Made by a program: the position numbers and the translations under genes
In this document: piece by piece, positions 44,401 through 53,984 of the stretch
Layout of the letters: each line of letters starts with the position of its first letter
Position numbering within the stretch: position 1 is the stretch's first letter
The notes under the pieces: generated by a model
What the model saw: the letters and a program-made list of their open reading frames with translations, nothing else
What the model was told of the DNA's origin: nothing
Database searches by the model: none
NCBI RefSeq assembly: GCF_036227405.1
Contig: NZ_CP109473.1
Location: 3,286,001-3,350,000, forward strand
Direction of reading: 5' to 3'
Length of the DNA: 64,000 nt
Source: Streptomyces sp. NBC_01460
GTDB taxonomy: Bacteria > Actinomycetota > Actinomycetes > Streptomycetales > Streptomycetaceae

Positions 44401-44429
44401 CTTCTGCGGGCGAATTGGGCCCGCAGAAG
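44401..44429 (-). terminator. Terminator downstream of pkaA
   Basis: CTTCTGCGGGC-7 nt-GCCCGCAGAAG is a perfect 11-bp stem about 27 nt past the pkaA stop and in front of the next kinase gene. Confidence 0.7.
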
Positions 44430-44455
44430 TCGACAAAGGCACAGAGTGGGTGAGG

Positions 44456-46081
44456 TTACTGACCGGTCGTGCCCCCGGAGCCACCGCTCCCGCCGATCTC
44501 CTCGAACCAGTCGGTGACCTTGGTGATGCCGTCCCCTATGGCGTCCCAGAAGCTCTTGCCCTGGGCGACCCAGTCCTGAAGCGGCGTCAGCTCCCAGATG
44601 AGCCAGGCCGCGACGACCAGGAGCACCACCGAGAACAGGCATCCCTTGAGGCAGCCGAGGCCGGGGATGCGCATCGGATTGGCGCTGCGCTGCCTCGGCT
44701 GGCGCGGGGCCGGCTGCTGGGGCGGCGGCTGCTGCGGAGGCGCGTACTGCTGCCGCTGCGGCTGCTGGGGCCGCTGTTGCTGCTGGGGCTGCGGCTGGTA
44801 GCGCTGGGGCTGCTGCTGCGGGTACTGCCGGCCGCGCTGCTGCTGGGGCTGCGGGCGCTGGTCCTGCGGCGGCTGCTGGCGCTGCGGCCGGCGGCGCAGC
44901 GGGTCCTGGTCGGGGTCGAGGTACTGGACCTGCGTCTGCTCGTTGCGGTCACGGGCCGCCCTGAGCTGGGACTGCCAGGGGTGCGGTTCGTCGGGCCGCG
45001 GGGGGCCCGACGGCACGGGAGGCATCATCGCGGTCGGGTCGGCCTGGCCGCCCCCGCCCGGGGTCTGCCGCATCACGCTGGTCGGGGCCGCGGGGTCGTA
45101 CGAACCCGCGTTGCTCGGCAGCACCTGCGTCGGGTCGGCCGCGCCCGGGGTCTCCGGTACGGCGGCGGGCGCCGGGTCGGGGGCGAGCAGGGCACCCACG
45201 CCCTCGGCGGCGGCGATCTGCGCCGAGTTCGCGTGCACGCCGATGCCCGCGCCGACGGTGCGCAGGGCACGGGCGAGGTTCACGGCGCTGGGCCGCTGGT
45301 CCGGGTCCTTGCGCAGGCAGCGCTCGATGACCGTCCACAGCGGTTCGGGGACAGTGCTGGGGCGCCGGGGCTCCTCGCTGAGGTGCCGGTGCAGGACCTC
45401 GAGCGCGGTGCCCCCGGCGAACGGGGGACGGCCGGTGACCAGCTCGTACAGCAGGATGCCCGCGCCGTAGACGTCCACGGCGGAGGTCTGCGGACGGCCC
45501 TCGGCGGACTCGGGCGCCACATAGGCGGGCGTGCCGACGAACTCGTGGGTCCTGGTCAGGCCCGGGGAGTCCGCGAGGCGCGCGATGCCGAAGTCGGTGA
45601 GCATCGGGCGCATCTCGCCGTTGCGCTCGTCGAGCAGCACGTTGGCCGGCTTGAGGTCCCGGTGCACGACGCCGTCGGCGTGGCTGGCGGCCAGCGCGTC
45701 CGCGATCTGGGCGGTGAGCAGCGAGGCGGCGACCGGGCTGAGCGGGCCGTTCTCGCGGAGGTAGCGGTGCAGGTCGGGACCGTCGATCAGGTCCATCACC
45801 AGGGCGAGGAGATCGCCCTCGACGACGAGGTCCCGGGTGCGCACGATGTTCGCGTGGGTGAGCCGCAGCAGCACCGAGCGCTCACGCAGGAACCGCATCA
45901 CGACATCCGCGTCGTTGGCGAGCTCCTCCTTGAGCACCTTGATCGCGACGGTTTCGCCGGGCTGCCCGGCGACGGCCGCCTCGGCGCCCGCGGTCTCCCG
46001 CTGGCGGGCTCGCCAGACGGTGCCCGTGGCGCCGCGTCCGAGCGGCTCCTCGAGCAGGTACTTGCTGCCGACTGGCCGCAC
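44456..46081 (-). CDS. pkaA: Serine/threonine protein kinase PkaA
   Basis: Using GTG 46081 (GGGAG 8 nt upstream) the protein has 541 residues. The kinase domain (about 5-270) carries GRGATGTVW, IKVLKEELAND, HRDLKPANVLLDE, TDFGIARL and APESAEGRP. A long linker follows, very rich in Gln/Pro/Arg (about 385-470: QQPPQDQ, QQQQRPQQP types), then one membrane helix near 485-505 (GCLFSVVLLVVAAWLIWEL) and a short external Gly-rich end. PkaA was described in S. coelicolor as an autophosphorylating kinase (recalled). It is divergent from the FHA/FtsK gene, a possible phospho-target reader. Confidence 0.88.
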   Translation of the reverse strand: MRPVGSKYLLEEPLGRGATGTVWRARQRETAGAEAAVAGQPGETVAIKVLKEELANDADVVMRFLRERSVLLRLTHANIVRTRDLVVEGDLLALVMDLIDGPDLHRYLRENGPLSPVAASLLTAQIADALAASHADGVVHRDLKPANVLLDERNGEMRPMLTDFGIARLADSPGLTRTHEFVGTPAYVAPESAEGRPQTSAVDVYGAGILLYELVTGRPPFAGGTALEVLHRHLSEEPRRPSTVPEPLWTVIERCLRKDPDQRPSAVNLARALRTVGAGIGVHANSAQIAAAEGVGALLAPDPAPAAVPETPGAADPTQVLPSNAGSYDPAAPTSVMRQTPGGGGQADPTAMMPPVPSGPPRPDEPHPWQSQLRAARDRNEQTQVQYLDPDQDPLRRRPQRQQPPQDQRPQPQQQRGRQYPQQQPQRYQPQPQQQQRPQQPQRQQYAPPQQPPPQQPAPRQPRQRSANPMRIPGLGCLKGCLFSVVLLVVAAWLIWELTPLQDWVAQGKSFWDAIGDGITKVTDWFEEIGGSGGSGGTTGQ

Positions 46082-46559
46082 GTCACGCGCTCCCTGCTGA
46101 TCGTTGTGCTCGCGGTCCCCCGGGGCCCGCCCGGATGTTCCGGCCCACTCTAGTGCCGCCGTACGGGGTACCGGCGGGTCGTCCTCCGGTCGTGTCACCG
46201 CTGTGCCGGGGGAATCCACCGGCAATCCACCCCGGCAATCCACCGGCAATCCACCGGCAATCCACCGGACGAGACGCAGACACGGAAGAGTTGGTTGCCG
46301 AACGAGTGTGCAGCACGTCTTCGGCAAGACCAAGCAGGCACTTTTGCACCCACACTCGGCCATTCAAGATCACTGAGCGGCCACCCCCGGGCGTGTTGTC
46401 GGTGGCAGGTGCGAGGATGCCTCCAGCACGGAACCGTGAGGTCGGGAGCCTCACCCTCCGTGACGACCTGTACCGGACGACGCGTCCGTGTCCGGGTGGG
46501 GGGAATCACAGGGCATTTCCCCTGCCGGGCACCCCGCGCAGAAGGGACCGCTGACGGCG
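46082..46559. other. Intergenic region between pkaA and FHA/FtsK gene
   Basis: The 480-nt gap holds no supported gene. It carries the 11-bp tandem repeat at 46211-46266 and a lower-G+C stretch near 46300-46380. It should contain two divergent promoters; I cannot place them firmly. Confidence 0.5.
46211..46266. repeat. Five tandem copies of an 11-bp motif
   Basis: GGCAATCCACC is present five times in direct order; the first copy is GGAATCCACC and there are two extra C between copies 2 and 3. The array lies 130-185 nt upstream of the pkaA start, in non-coding DNA. Confidence 0.9.
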
Positions 46560-49500
46560 ATGCAGATCCGGCTGACCGTCCTCGCGCCGCGCAGCGGCCA
46601 GACCCCGGCGCGCGCCTGCGACGTGCTCGTGACCGCCCCCGCCGGGACGGCACTCGCCGCCGTCGCCTCCGCCCTCGCCGCGGCCGTGTCCGGCCCCGAG
46701 GGATCCCTGGGCGGCGGCGCCACCGTGCTGTACGCCGGGCGCGAGCGGCTCGACCCGCAGCGCTGCGCCCTCGGCGAGCCGCCCCTCGTGGACGGGACGG
46801 TGCTCTCGCTCCAGGTCCCCGGCGAGGACGAGGCCGCGGACGACGCCGTACCGGCGCGGCTGCACGTGATCGCGGGGCCCGACGCCGGCGGGGTCCACCT
46901 GCTGCACGGCGGACAGATCCGGATCGGCCGCTCGGCCGAGGCGGACGTCCCGCTCGACGACCCCGACGTGTCGCGGCTGCACTGCGCGGTGACGGTCTCC
47001 GACGACGGCCGGGTCTCCGTCGCCGACCTGGGCTCCACCAACGGCACCTCGCTGGACGGCGTGGACGTCCACGACCGCCCGGTCCGGCTCGCCCCGGGCG
47101 CCCTGCTGCGGCTCGGCGAGTCCACGCTCCGGCTCACGCCCGGCTCACGCACCCCCACGCTCACGACGGCGCCCGACGGTGAGGGCCACCTGCGGGTGGC
47201 CCGCGCGGAGGCCGGCGGCCTGCGGGCGGACGGCTCCGCGGGAGCGGATGGCGAGCCCGGAGCGGACGTGACCGCCCCCGAGGGACACGGCCACACCTAC
47301 AGCTCCGCCCCCGCCGGCCACGACGCGTACGACGAGGACGGACCGGCGGGCCACGACGCGTACCTGGGCGAGCCCTCCCCGCAGGCCACCCATGGCCGCG
47401 GCTCCTCGCTGACCCCGGACGAGCCCCCCAGGCGGGGCGGCATAGGCGCCTGGGCGAGGCGGCTCAAGACCGGCAAGGGCGAGCAGTCCCACGAGGCCCG
47501 GGCCGGTGACCGGCCGGCGGCCGGCGGACCCGGCCGCACGTCCGGCCCGCGCTCCCCCTCCCTGCCCCACGGCTCCCCCTCCGCCCCGGCCGGTACCTGG
47601 CCGGACCCCGCGACCGTGCTCCTCACGGCGCTCGGCCCCGGCCCCCGCCTGTGGGAGCGCGACACCGCGCACCCCGAGGCCCTGGTCGTACGGCTCGGGA
47701 CGACGGAGCGGGCCGACCTTCCCGCCGTGCCGGTCACCGTCGGGCTGCGGGAGGCGGGCTCGCTGGGTCTCGCGGGACCGCGCGAGCGGCTCTCGGGCCT
47801 CGCCCGCTCGACGGTGGCGCAGCTCGCCGCGCTCCACTCACCCTTCGACCTGGAGATCGTGCTGATCAGCACGGACCGGTCCCGGAGCCTGGAGGAGCGG
47901 CGGCGCGAGTGGTCCTGGCTCGGCTGGCTGCCCCATCTGCGCCCCATGCACGGCCAGGACTGCCGTCTGCTCCTCGCCTACGACCGCGAGCAGGCGGCCG
48001 CCCGCGCGGCGGAGCTGGTGCGCCGCATGGAGGACGGGCCGCTGGGGTCCGGCTGGGCGAGCGCCGACCGGTCGGCCGTGGCGGAGGCGGCCCGCGACCA
48101 CACGGGGCCCAGCACCGTGGTCATCGTGGACGGCGATCCCGGTTCCGCGGCCCTGCGCGAGACCACGGCGGGGCTGGCCGGTGCCGGAGCGGCAGCCGGG
48201 ATCCATCTGATCTGTCTGGCCGAGGCCCCGGCCGCCTCCCCGACCTCTCCGGTCGCCGCGACCTACGACACCGCCTGCCGGGCCTCGATCGCGTTCCGCG
48301 AGTGCGGCGCGGTCGCCATGCTGAGCGGCGATGTGGCGACCGCGCTGCGGCTGCTGCGCACCTCGGGCGGCCAGGCTGCGGGCCACGGCACCGTCGCCTC
48401 GGTGGACGCCGTGTCGGCGGCCTGGGCCGAGCGGTTCGGGCGTGCCCTCGCCCCCCTGCGGGACGAGGGGACGGCCACCCTGCCCGGCCGGCCCATGGCG
48501 GCGGCCCTGCCGCCGTCCGCCCGGCTGCTGGACGAGCTGGGGCTCGCCAGGGCCACCCCGGCCTCCCTGATGGCGCGGTGGGCGTCCACGGCCGAGGACC
48601 AGCCGGGGGCGACGGTGCGCGCGGCGCCCGTGCCCGGCGCGGACCTGGACACGACGAGCTCGGGCCGCACGCTGAGCACGGGCCCCCGGGTGGGCGCGCA
48701 GCGCGACTCCCCCGACTCCGGGCACACCCCGTTCCGCAGCGGCGGGCCGACCAGTTCGGGCTCGGGCTCCTCCGCGTACACCCCCGCGGGCACGGGCTCC
48801 CCCCGGATCGGCACCCAGCGCCGGGACAGCGGGACCCCCGCGCCCGCGGTCCCCTCCGGTCACGCGGGGCGGCCCGTGATCGTGCTCGGCGCGGGCCCCC
48901 GCGGCCCGCTCTCCGTCGACCTGGCCGAGGAAGGACCGCACCTGCTGGTCGAAGGGCCCGCGGGCAGCGGCCGTACGGAGCTGCTGCGCGCCGTCGCGGC
49001 CTCCCTGTCCGCCGCCGCCCGCCCCGACCGGCTCGGCATCCTCGTCATCGACGGGGCCGGCGGCGAGCACGGGGAGCGCGGCGAGGGGCTGGGCCCCTGC
49101 ACGGAGCTGCCGCACGTCTTCTCGCACCTGGTGGCCTCCGACCCCGTACGGATGCGTGAGTTCGCCCAGGCGCTGGGCGGCGAGCTGAAGCGCCGGGCGG
49201 AGCTGCTCGGTCCGCTGGACTTCACGGCCTGGCACGCGCGGTACGAGGAGGCGCGGACCCTCGGCGGACGTCGCCCCGCCGGAGCCGCCGAGCAGCGTGG
49301 TGACATCGAGTCGCCCGCCAGCGGCACCCTGCGTCTGCGGCCCGCCTCGGCGCGTCCCGTGGATCCCGGCCCCTCGCCGCTTCCCCGGCTCGTCGTCCTG
49401 GCCGACGACTTCGACGCCCTGGTCGCCCCGGCGCTCGGCAGCCCCGGCCGTCCCTCCGCCGGGTCGGTCGTCCGGGTGCTGGAGGCCGTGGCCAGGGACG

Positions 49501-49898
49501 GGGGGCGCCTCGGCGTCCACCTGGTGGCCTCCTCCGCCCGCCCGGACCGCACCGAGGACACCGAGCTGGCCCGGGGCGCGCGGCTGCGCATCGTGCTCGA
49601 CCCGCCCGTCGTCCCGCCCTCCCCCGACGAGCCCGCTCCGGGCCGGGGGCGGCTGGGGCATCCGGACGGCCGGGTGACCCCGTTCCAGGGCGGCCGGGTC
49701 ACCGGCCGCATCCCGCGCACGGCGACCCTGCGCCCCACCGTCGTACCGCTGGAGTGGGAGCGGATGGGCGATCCGCCGGCCCGTCGGCCGGTCCGCGAGC
49801 TGGGCAACGGGCCCACCGACCTGGCCCTGCTCGCCAGTGCCCTGGAGAGGGCCGCCCGTTCGGTGAACGCGGAGCCGCTCCCCCCGCTGATCCCCTGA
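46560..49898 (+). CDS. FHA-domain / FtsK-SpoIIIE-like protein with degenerate P-loop
   Basis: From ATG 46560 the protein has 1112 residues. Residues 1-80 (MQIRLTVLAPRSGQ...) look like a ubiquitin-like or first FHA-like domain. Residues about 105-190 are a clear FHA domain (IRIGRSAEADV, SRLHCAV, DLGSTNGTSLDG). Long linkers rich in Gly/Ser/Pro flank an FtsK-type region. In the last third GPAGSGRT (799-806) is a Walker A loop in which the essential Lys is Arg805, followed by RLVVLADDFD (Walker B, 943-952). No membrane helix is evident. The layout recalls EssC/EccC ATPases of type VII secretion, which have N-terminal FHA domains. The start has only a distant AAGGGA; a GTG at 46488 is an alternative. 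Confidence 0.8.
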   Translation: MQIRLTVLAPRSGQTPARACDVLVTAPAGTALAAVASALAAAVSGPEGSLGGGATVLYAGRERLDPQRCALGEPPLVDGTVLSLQVPGEDEAADDAVPARLHVIAGPDAGGVHLLHGGQIRIGRSAEADVPLDDPDVSRLHCAVTVSDDGRVSVADLGSTNGTSLDGVDVHDRPVRLAPGALLRLGESTLRLTPGSRTPTLTTAPDGEGHLRVARAEAGGLRADGSAGADGEPGADVTAPEGHGHTYSSAPAGHDAYDEDGPAGHDAYLGEPSPQATHGRGSSLTPDEPPRRGGIGAWARRLKTGKGEQSHEARAGDRPAAGGPGRTSGPRSPSLPHGSPSAPAGTWPDPATVLLTALGPGPRLWERDTAHPEALVVRLGTTERADLPAVPVTVGLREAGSLGLAGPRERLSGLARSTVAQLAALHSPFDLEIVLISTDRSRSLEERRREWSWLGWLPHLRPMHGQDCRLLLAYDREQAAARAAELVRRMEDGPLGSGWASADRSAVAEAARDHTGPSTVVIVDGDPGSAALRETTAGLAGAGAAAGIHLICLAEAPAASPTSPVAATYDTACRASIAFRECGAVAMLSGDVATALRLLRTSGGQAAGHGTVASVDAVSAAWAERFGRALAPLRDEGTATLPGRPMAAALPPSARLLDELGLARATPASLMARWASTAEDQPGATVRAAPVPGADLDTTSSGRTLSTGPRVGAQRDSPDSGHTPFRSGGPTSSGSGSSAYTPAGTGSPRIGTQRRDSGTPAPAVPSGHAGRPVIVLGAGPRGPLSVDLAEEGPHLLVEGPAGSGRTELLRAVAASLSAAARPDRLGILVIDGAGGEHGERGEGLGPCTELPHVFSHLVASDPVRMREFAQALGGELKRRAELLGPLDFTAWHARYEEARTLGGRRPAGAAEQRGDIESPASGTLRLRPASARPVDPGPSPLPRLVVLADDFDALVAPALGSPGRPSAGSVVRVLEAVARDGGRLGVHLVASSARPDRTEDTELARGARLRIVLDPPVVPPSPDEPAPGRGRLGHPDGRVTPFQGGRVTGRIPRTATLRPTVVPLEWERMGDPPARRPVRELGNGPTDLALLASALERAARSVNAEPLPPLIP

Positions 49899-50008
49899 CC
49901 CCCCGGGCGCGGATCAGGTGCCGGTACCGACAGCGGTCACGGCGATCCGGCCGGCCGACGCGACGTCACGAGCCGATCACGATCACGGAGTTGGCGCGGA
50001 CAGCGGTA

Positions 50009-50037
50009 TTGCGGCTCCGGTGCGCCGGGCATAGGAC
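50009..50037 (+). promoter_or_regulatory. Possible promoter of second sugar transporter operon
   Basis: TTGCGG and TAGGAC are separated by 17 bp, about 110 nt upstream of the binding protein ATG. The -10 is imperfect. The rest of the 49899-50147 gap shows only a weak inverted repeat CGGCACC/GGTGCCG (50080-50109). Confidence 0.4.
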
Positions 50038-50147
50038 TGTGCGCACGGACGACGTGAACCGCACGATGTGAGACGTGAGCGGCACCGCAGGGTCCGACCG
50101 TTGGTGCCGGTCCGCGCACATGCGCGCGCAGGAGAGACGGGGCAGGG

Positions 50148-51512
50148 ATGCGCAGAACCCTTCGAATGCGTAGGGCCGCACTGGTGTTCACCGCGATCGG
50201 GGCACTGGCCCTCACCGGATGCGGTGGCGACGGCGACGGCAAGGACAAGGCGGGCGAGGGCCCCGGCAAGGGCGAGGACAGCCCGTCGAGCGTCACCCTG
50301 CCGAAGCTGGACGGCGAGAAGATATCGGTGGCCGCGGTCTGGACGGGGCCCGAGCAGGCCAACTTCACCAAGGTGCTGGACGAGTTCGAGAAGCGCACGG
50401 GGGCCACGGTCACCTTCGTCCCGGCGCAGGACCCGATCGTCAACTTCCTCGGCACGAAGATCGCGGGCGGCCAGCCGCCGGACGTGGCGATGATCCCGCA
50501 GGTCGGCGCGATCCAGCAGGCCGTGGCCAAGAAGTGGGCCAAGCCGGTCGGCAACGAGGCACGGGCGCAGCTGGGCCAGAACTACGCGCAGGTCTGGCAG
50601 GACCTCGGCGCGGTCGACGGCACCCAGTACGGCGTCTACTTCAAGGCCGCCAACAAGTCCCTGATCTGGTACAACGCCAAGGCGTTCGAGAACGCGGGCG
50701 CGAGCGAGCCGAAGACCTGGAAGGACTTCCTGGCCACCGCCGAGACGGTCTCCGCCTCCGGTGTCACCCCGGTCTCGGTCGGCGGGGCGGACGGCTGGAC
50801 GCTCACCGACTGGTTCGAGAACGTCTACCTCTCCCAGGCCGGTCCGGAGAAGTACGACCAGTTGGCCAAGCACGAGATCAAGTGGACGGACCCGTCCGTC
50901 AAGGACGCCCTGACCACGCTCGCCGAGCTGTTCGGCAAGCCGAGCCTGATCTCCGGCGGCGCGGACGGCGCGCTGCAGACCGAGTTCCCGGCATCCGTCA
51001 CCCAGACCTTCACGGGCGGCGACCAGCCCAAGGGCGCGATGGTCTTCGAGGGCGACTTCGTCTCCATCAACATCGCGCAGACCAAGGCGAAGATCGGTAC
51101 CGACGCCAAGGTGTTCCCGTTCCCCGCGGTCGGCGCGGACTCCCCCGTGGTGACGGGCGGGGACGCGGCCGTGGCGCTCAAGGACACCAAGGGCGCCCAG
51201 GCCCTGCTGACCTGGCTGGCCTCCAAGGACTCGGCGAAGATCTGGGCCGAGGCCGGCGGGTTCATCTCGCCCAACAAGTCGCTGGACACGGCCGCGTACC
51301 CGAACGACGTGCAGCGCACGATGGCCGAGGCGCTGATCGACGCCGGTGACGACGTCCGGTTCGACATGTCCGACCAGGCCCCGCAGTCGTTCGGCGGGAC
51401 GCCCGGCAAGGGTGAGTGGAAGACGCTCCAGGACTTCCTGAAGAACCCGAAGGACATCGCGGGGACCCAGGCGAAACTGGAGTCCGACGCGGCCAAGGCG
51501 TACACGAGCTGA
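50148..51512 (+). CDS. Sugar-binding lipoprotein of ABC transporter
   Basis: This 454-residue protein has a signal peptide ending in the lipobox ALTGC, then a Gly/Lys/Asp-rich spacer and an SBP_bac_1 fold (KISVAAVWTGPEQANFTKVLDEFEKRTGATV, GQPPDVAMIPQVGAIQQAVAKKW, LIWYNAKAFENAGASEPKTWKDF). It captures substrate for the two permeases directly downstream. The sequence resembles alpha-glucoside-type (AglE-like) binding proteins, but this is a loose judgement. It is the first gene of a three-gene rightward operon. Confidence 0.92.
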   Translation: MRRTLRMRRAALVFTAIGALALTGCGGDGDGKDKAGEGPGKGEDSPSSVTLPKLDGEKISVAAVWTGPEQANFTKVLDEFEKRTGATVTFVPAQDPIVNFLGTKIAGGQPPDVAMIPQVGAIQQAVAKKWAKPVGNEARAQLGQNYAQVWQDLGAVDGTQYGVYFKAANKSLIWYNAKAFENAGASEPKTWKDFLATAETVSASGVTPVSVGGADGWTLTDWFENVYLSQAGPEKYDQLAKHEIKWTDPSVKDALTTLAELFGKPSLISGGADGALQTEFPASVTQTFTGGDQPKGAMVFEGDFVSINIAQTKAKIGTDAKVFPFPAVGADSPVVTGGDAAVALKDTKGAQALLTWLASKDSAKIWAEAGGFISPNKSLDTAAYPNDVQRTMAEALIDAGDDVRFDMSDQAPQSFGGTPGKGEWKTLQDFLKNPKDIAGTQAKLESDAAKAYTS

Positions 51513-51516
51513 CGGG

Positions 51517-52890
51517 ATGACCACAGCGACCGCGGGGGGCGCCGGCAGCGCGCCCCCCGCCGACAAGCAACCTGTCCCGGGCACGGGGAAGCGCCCACGG
51601 GGAAGCGTGACCGGCACCCGCAGAGCGGTCGCGGCGGCGTTCCTGCTGCCGGCCCTCGTGCTGCTCGGCGCACTCGTCGTCTATCCCATCGTGTACTCCG
51701 TCTACCGCTCGTTCCTCGACCGGTCCGGCACCGGATTCGTGGGCCTGGACAACTACGAGGCCCTGTTCACGGACGACACCATCCGGACGGCCGTCGAGAA
51801 CAACGCGGTCTGGGTCGTGTTCGCACCGACGGTCGCCACCGTGCTGGGGCTGATCTTCGCCGTGCTCACGGAAAGGATCCGGTGGGGCACTGCGTTCAAG
51901 CTGATCGTCTTCATGCCGATGGCGATCTCGATGCTGGCCGCCGGGATCATCTTCCGGCTGGTGTACGAGCAGGCGCCCGAGCGCGGTGTCGCCAACGCCG
52001 TGGCGGTGGGCGTCCACGACACGTTCGCTCGGTCCTCGGGCTTCCCGAAGGCGCATCCGCTGCCCGTCCATCCGCTGAAGGCGGGCGGTGGCGGCTCCTT
52101 CGTGACGAAGGAGACCGTGCGGGCCGGTGAACCGGTGAGCCTCCCGCTGGTCGGTGTGGTGCCGGCGAAGATGCCCGGCGACGCGGAACCCGCGAAGGCG
52201 GCCACCGCGTCCGGCGAGGGCATCACCGGGACGGCCTGGCTCGACTTCACCAAGGGCGGCGGCGGCAAGCCGAACGTCGTCGATCCGAAGGAGCTCGGCC
52301 TCAAGGGCATCACCGTCGAAGCGGTCAAGGACGGCAAGGTCGTCGCCACGGCGACGGCAGGAGCGGACGGGGTGTTCACCCTGCCCGCCTCGGCCGACGG
52401 TTCGCTGCTCCGCCTCCCGGCGGACAACTTCCGGGAGCCGTACAACGGGGTCGACTGGCTCGGGCCGTCCCTCGTGACACCCGGGATCATCGGCAGCTAC
52501 GTCTGGATGTGGGCCGGGTTCGCGATGGTGCTGATCGCCGCGGGCCTGGCTGGTCTGCCGCGCGAACTCCTGGAAGCGGCGCGGGTGGACGGCGCCAACG
52601 AGTGGCAGGTGTTCCGCCGGATCACGGTGCCGATGCTGGCACCGGTGCTCGCGGTGGTCCTGGTCACCCTGATGATCAACGTCCTGAAGATCTTCGACCT
52701 GGTCTTCATCATCGCGCCGGGTTCCTCCCAGGACGACGCGAACGTCCTGGCCCTCCAGCTCTACCGCTCCTCGTTCGGCACGGACGCGGATCTCGGGGTC
52801 GGCAGCGCCATCGCCGTACTCCTGTTGCTGCTGGTGATCCCGGTGATGCTGTTCAACATCCGCCGGATGCGGAAGGAGGGACGCCGGTGA
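51517..52890 (+). CDS. Sugar ABC permease with inserted extracytoplasmic domain
   Basis: The 457-residue permease is about 150 residues longer than a usual MalF-like partner. After the first membrane segments (about 36-58, 105-125, 130-155) an insertion from about 165 to 310 appears. It includes LKGITVEAVKDGKVVATATAG and DGVFTLPASADGS, which read like a small beta-sandwich of the carboxypeptidase-regulatory type, outside the membrane. The permease core resumes with GIIGSYVWMWAGFAM and the EAA loop ELLEAARVDGANEWQVFRRITVP near 355. It starts 4 nt after the binding protein stop. Confidence 0.9.
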   Translation: MTTATAGGAGSAPPADKQPVPGTGKRPRGSVTGTRRAVAAAFLLPALVLLGALVVYPIVYSVYRSFLDRSGTGFVGLDNYEALFTDDTIRTAVENNAVWVVFAPTVATVLGLIFAVLTERIRWGTAFKLIVFMPMAISMLAAGIIFRLVYEQAPERGVANAVAVGVHDTFARSSGFPKAHPLPVHPLKAGGGGSFVTKETVRAGEPVSLPLVGVVPAKMPGDAEPAKAATASGEGITGTAWLDFTKGGGGKPNVVDPKELGLKGITVEAVKDGKVVATATAGADGVFTLPASADGSLLRLPADNFREPYNGVDWLGPSLVTPGIIGSYVWMWAGFAMVLIAAGLAGLPRELLEAARVDGANEWQVFRRITVPMLAPVLAVVLVTLMINVLKIFDLVFIIAPGSSQDDANVLALQLYRSSFGTDADLGVGSAIAVLLLLLVIPVMLFNIRRMRKEGRR

Positions 52891-53804
52891 CGACATCGAC
52901 CGAGGCCGCACAGGCCGGGCGCGGCACACGGGCCGAACCGGCGGCGGAGGCCCGGCAGGGCCTCGGTGCGCGGATCGCCGCACGGGCGGGCGGCGGGGCC
53001 ATGCGGGTCTTCCTCGTCCTGGTCGCCCTGTTCTGGCTGATGCCGACCATCGGGCTGCTGCTCTCCTCGCTGCGCGGGGCGGAGGACATCGCGGCGACCG
53101 GCTGGTGGAAGGTCTTCACCGCGCCCTCCGAGCTGACCTTCGACAACTACCAGCGACTGCTCGACAACTCGACGATCACGGACTCCCTCTTCAGCACGGT
53201 CATGATCACCGTGCCGTCCACGGTGCTGGTGGTCGTCATCGGCTCGCTCGCCGGGTACGCCTTCGCCTGGATGGAGTTCCCCGGCCGCGACTGGTGGTTC
53301 CTGCTGGTCGTGGGACTGCTCGTGGTCCCCGTCCAGGTCGCCCTGATCCCGGTGTCCGAGCTCTTCGGCACCATCGGGATCTTCGAGACGACCTTCGGCG
53401 TGATCATCTTCCACACGGCGTTCGGCCTGCCGTTCGCCATCTTCCTGCTGCGGAACTTCTTCGCGGAGATCCCGCGCGAACTGCTGGAGGCCGCACGGCT
53501 GGACGGCGCCGGTGAGATCCGGCTGTTCACCCGGGTCGTGATGCCCCTCGGCGGGCCCGCGATCGCCTCGCTCGGGATCTTCCAGTTCCTCTGGGTGTGG
53601 AACGACATGCTGGTCGCGCTGATCTTCGCGGACTCGGAGTCCCCGCCGATCACCGTCGCCCTGCAGCAGCAGGTCCGGCAGTTCGGCAACAACATCGACG
53701 TACTGGCGCCCGGCGCCTTCGTGTCGATGGTGATCCCGCTGGCGGTGTTCTTCGCCTTCCAGAGGCAGTTCGTGTCCGGTGTGATGGCGGGCGCCGTCAA
53801 GTAG
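52887..53804 (+). CDS. Sugar ABC transporter permease (MalG type)
   Basis: From GTG 52887, which overlaps the stop of the previous gene (GTGA), the protein has 305 residues. It has six hydrophobic segments after a 35-residue cytoplasmic start, with the EAA loop ELLEAARLDGAGEIRLFTRVVMP near 195-217. With the preceding permease it forms the membrane channel. No ATPase gene follows, so a shared ATPase is expected. A terminator lies 46 nt past the stop. Confidence 0.92.
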   Translation: MTTSTEAAQAGRGTRAEPAAEARQGLGARIAARAGGGAMRVFLVLVALFWLMPTIGLLLSSLRGAEDIAATGWWKVFTAPSELTFDNYQRLLDNSTITDSLFSTVMITVPSTVLVVVIGSLAGYAFAWMEFPGRDWWFLLVVGLLVVPVQVALIPVSELFGTIGIFETTFGVIIFHTAFGLPFAIFLLRNFFAEIPRELLEAARLDGAGEIRLFTRVVMPLGGPAIASLGIFQFLWVWNDMLVALIFADSESPPITVALQQQVRQFGNNIDVLAPGAFVSMVIPLAVFFAFQRQFVSGVMAGAVK

Positions 53805-53850
53805 AGCGCGGGGACCGAGCGGTACGACAGCACATACGTTCGTCAACATG

Positions 53851-53884
53851 AGGGCGGCCCGTTCACTCCCGATCGGGCCGCCCT
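53851..53884 (+). terminator. Terminator of the second sugar transporter operon
   Basis: AGGGCGGCCC-14 nt-GGGCCGCCCT is a 10-bp GC stem 46 nt after the last permease gene. Confidence 0.75.
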
Positions 53885-53984
53885 ACCTCGTACTTCCCCC
53901 GAATGCCACATCCGGCGTAACCATGTCACTCCATCGGCCGTTTGCGGGCCACCTGCCCTCCCGCGAACGACCCCTGGATGTGTT

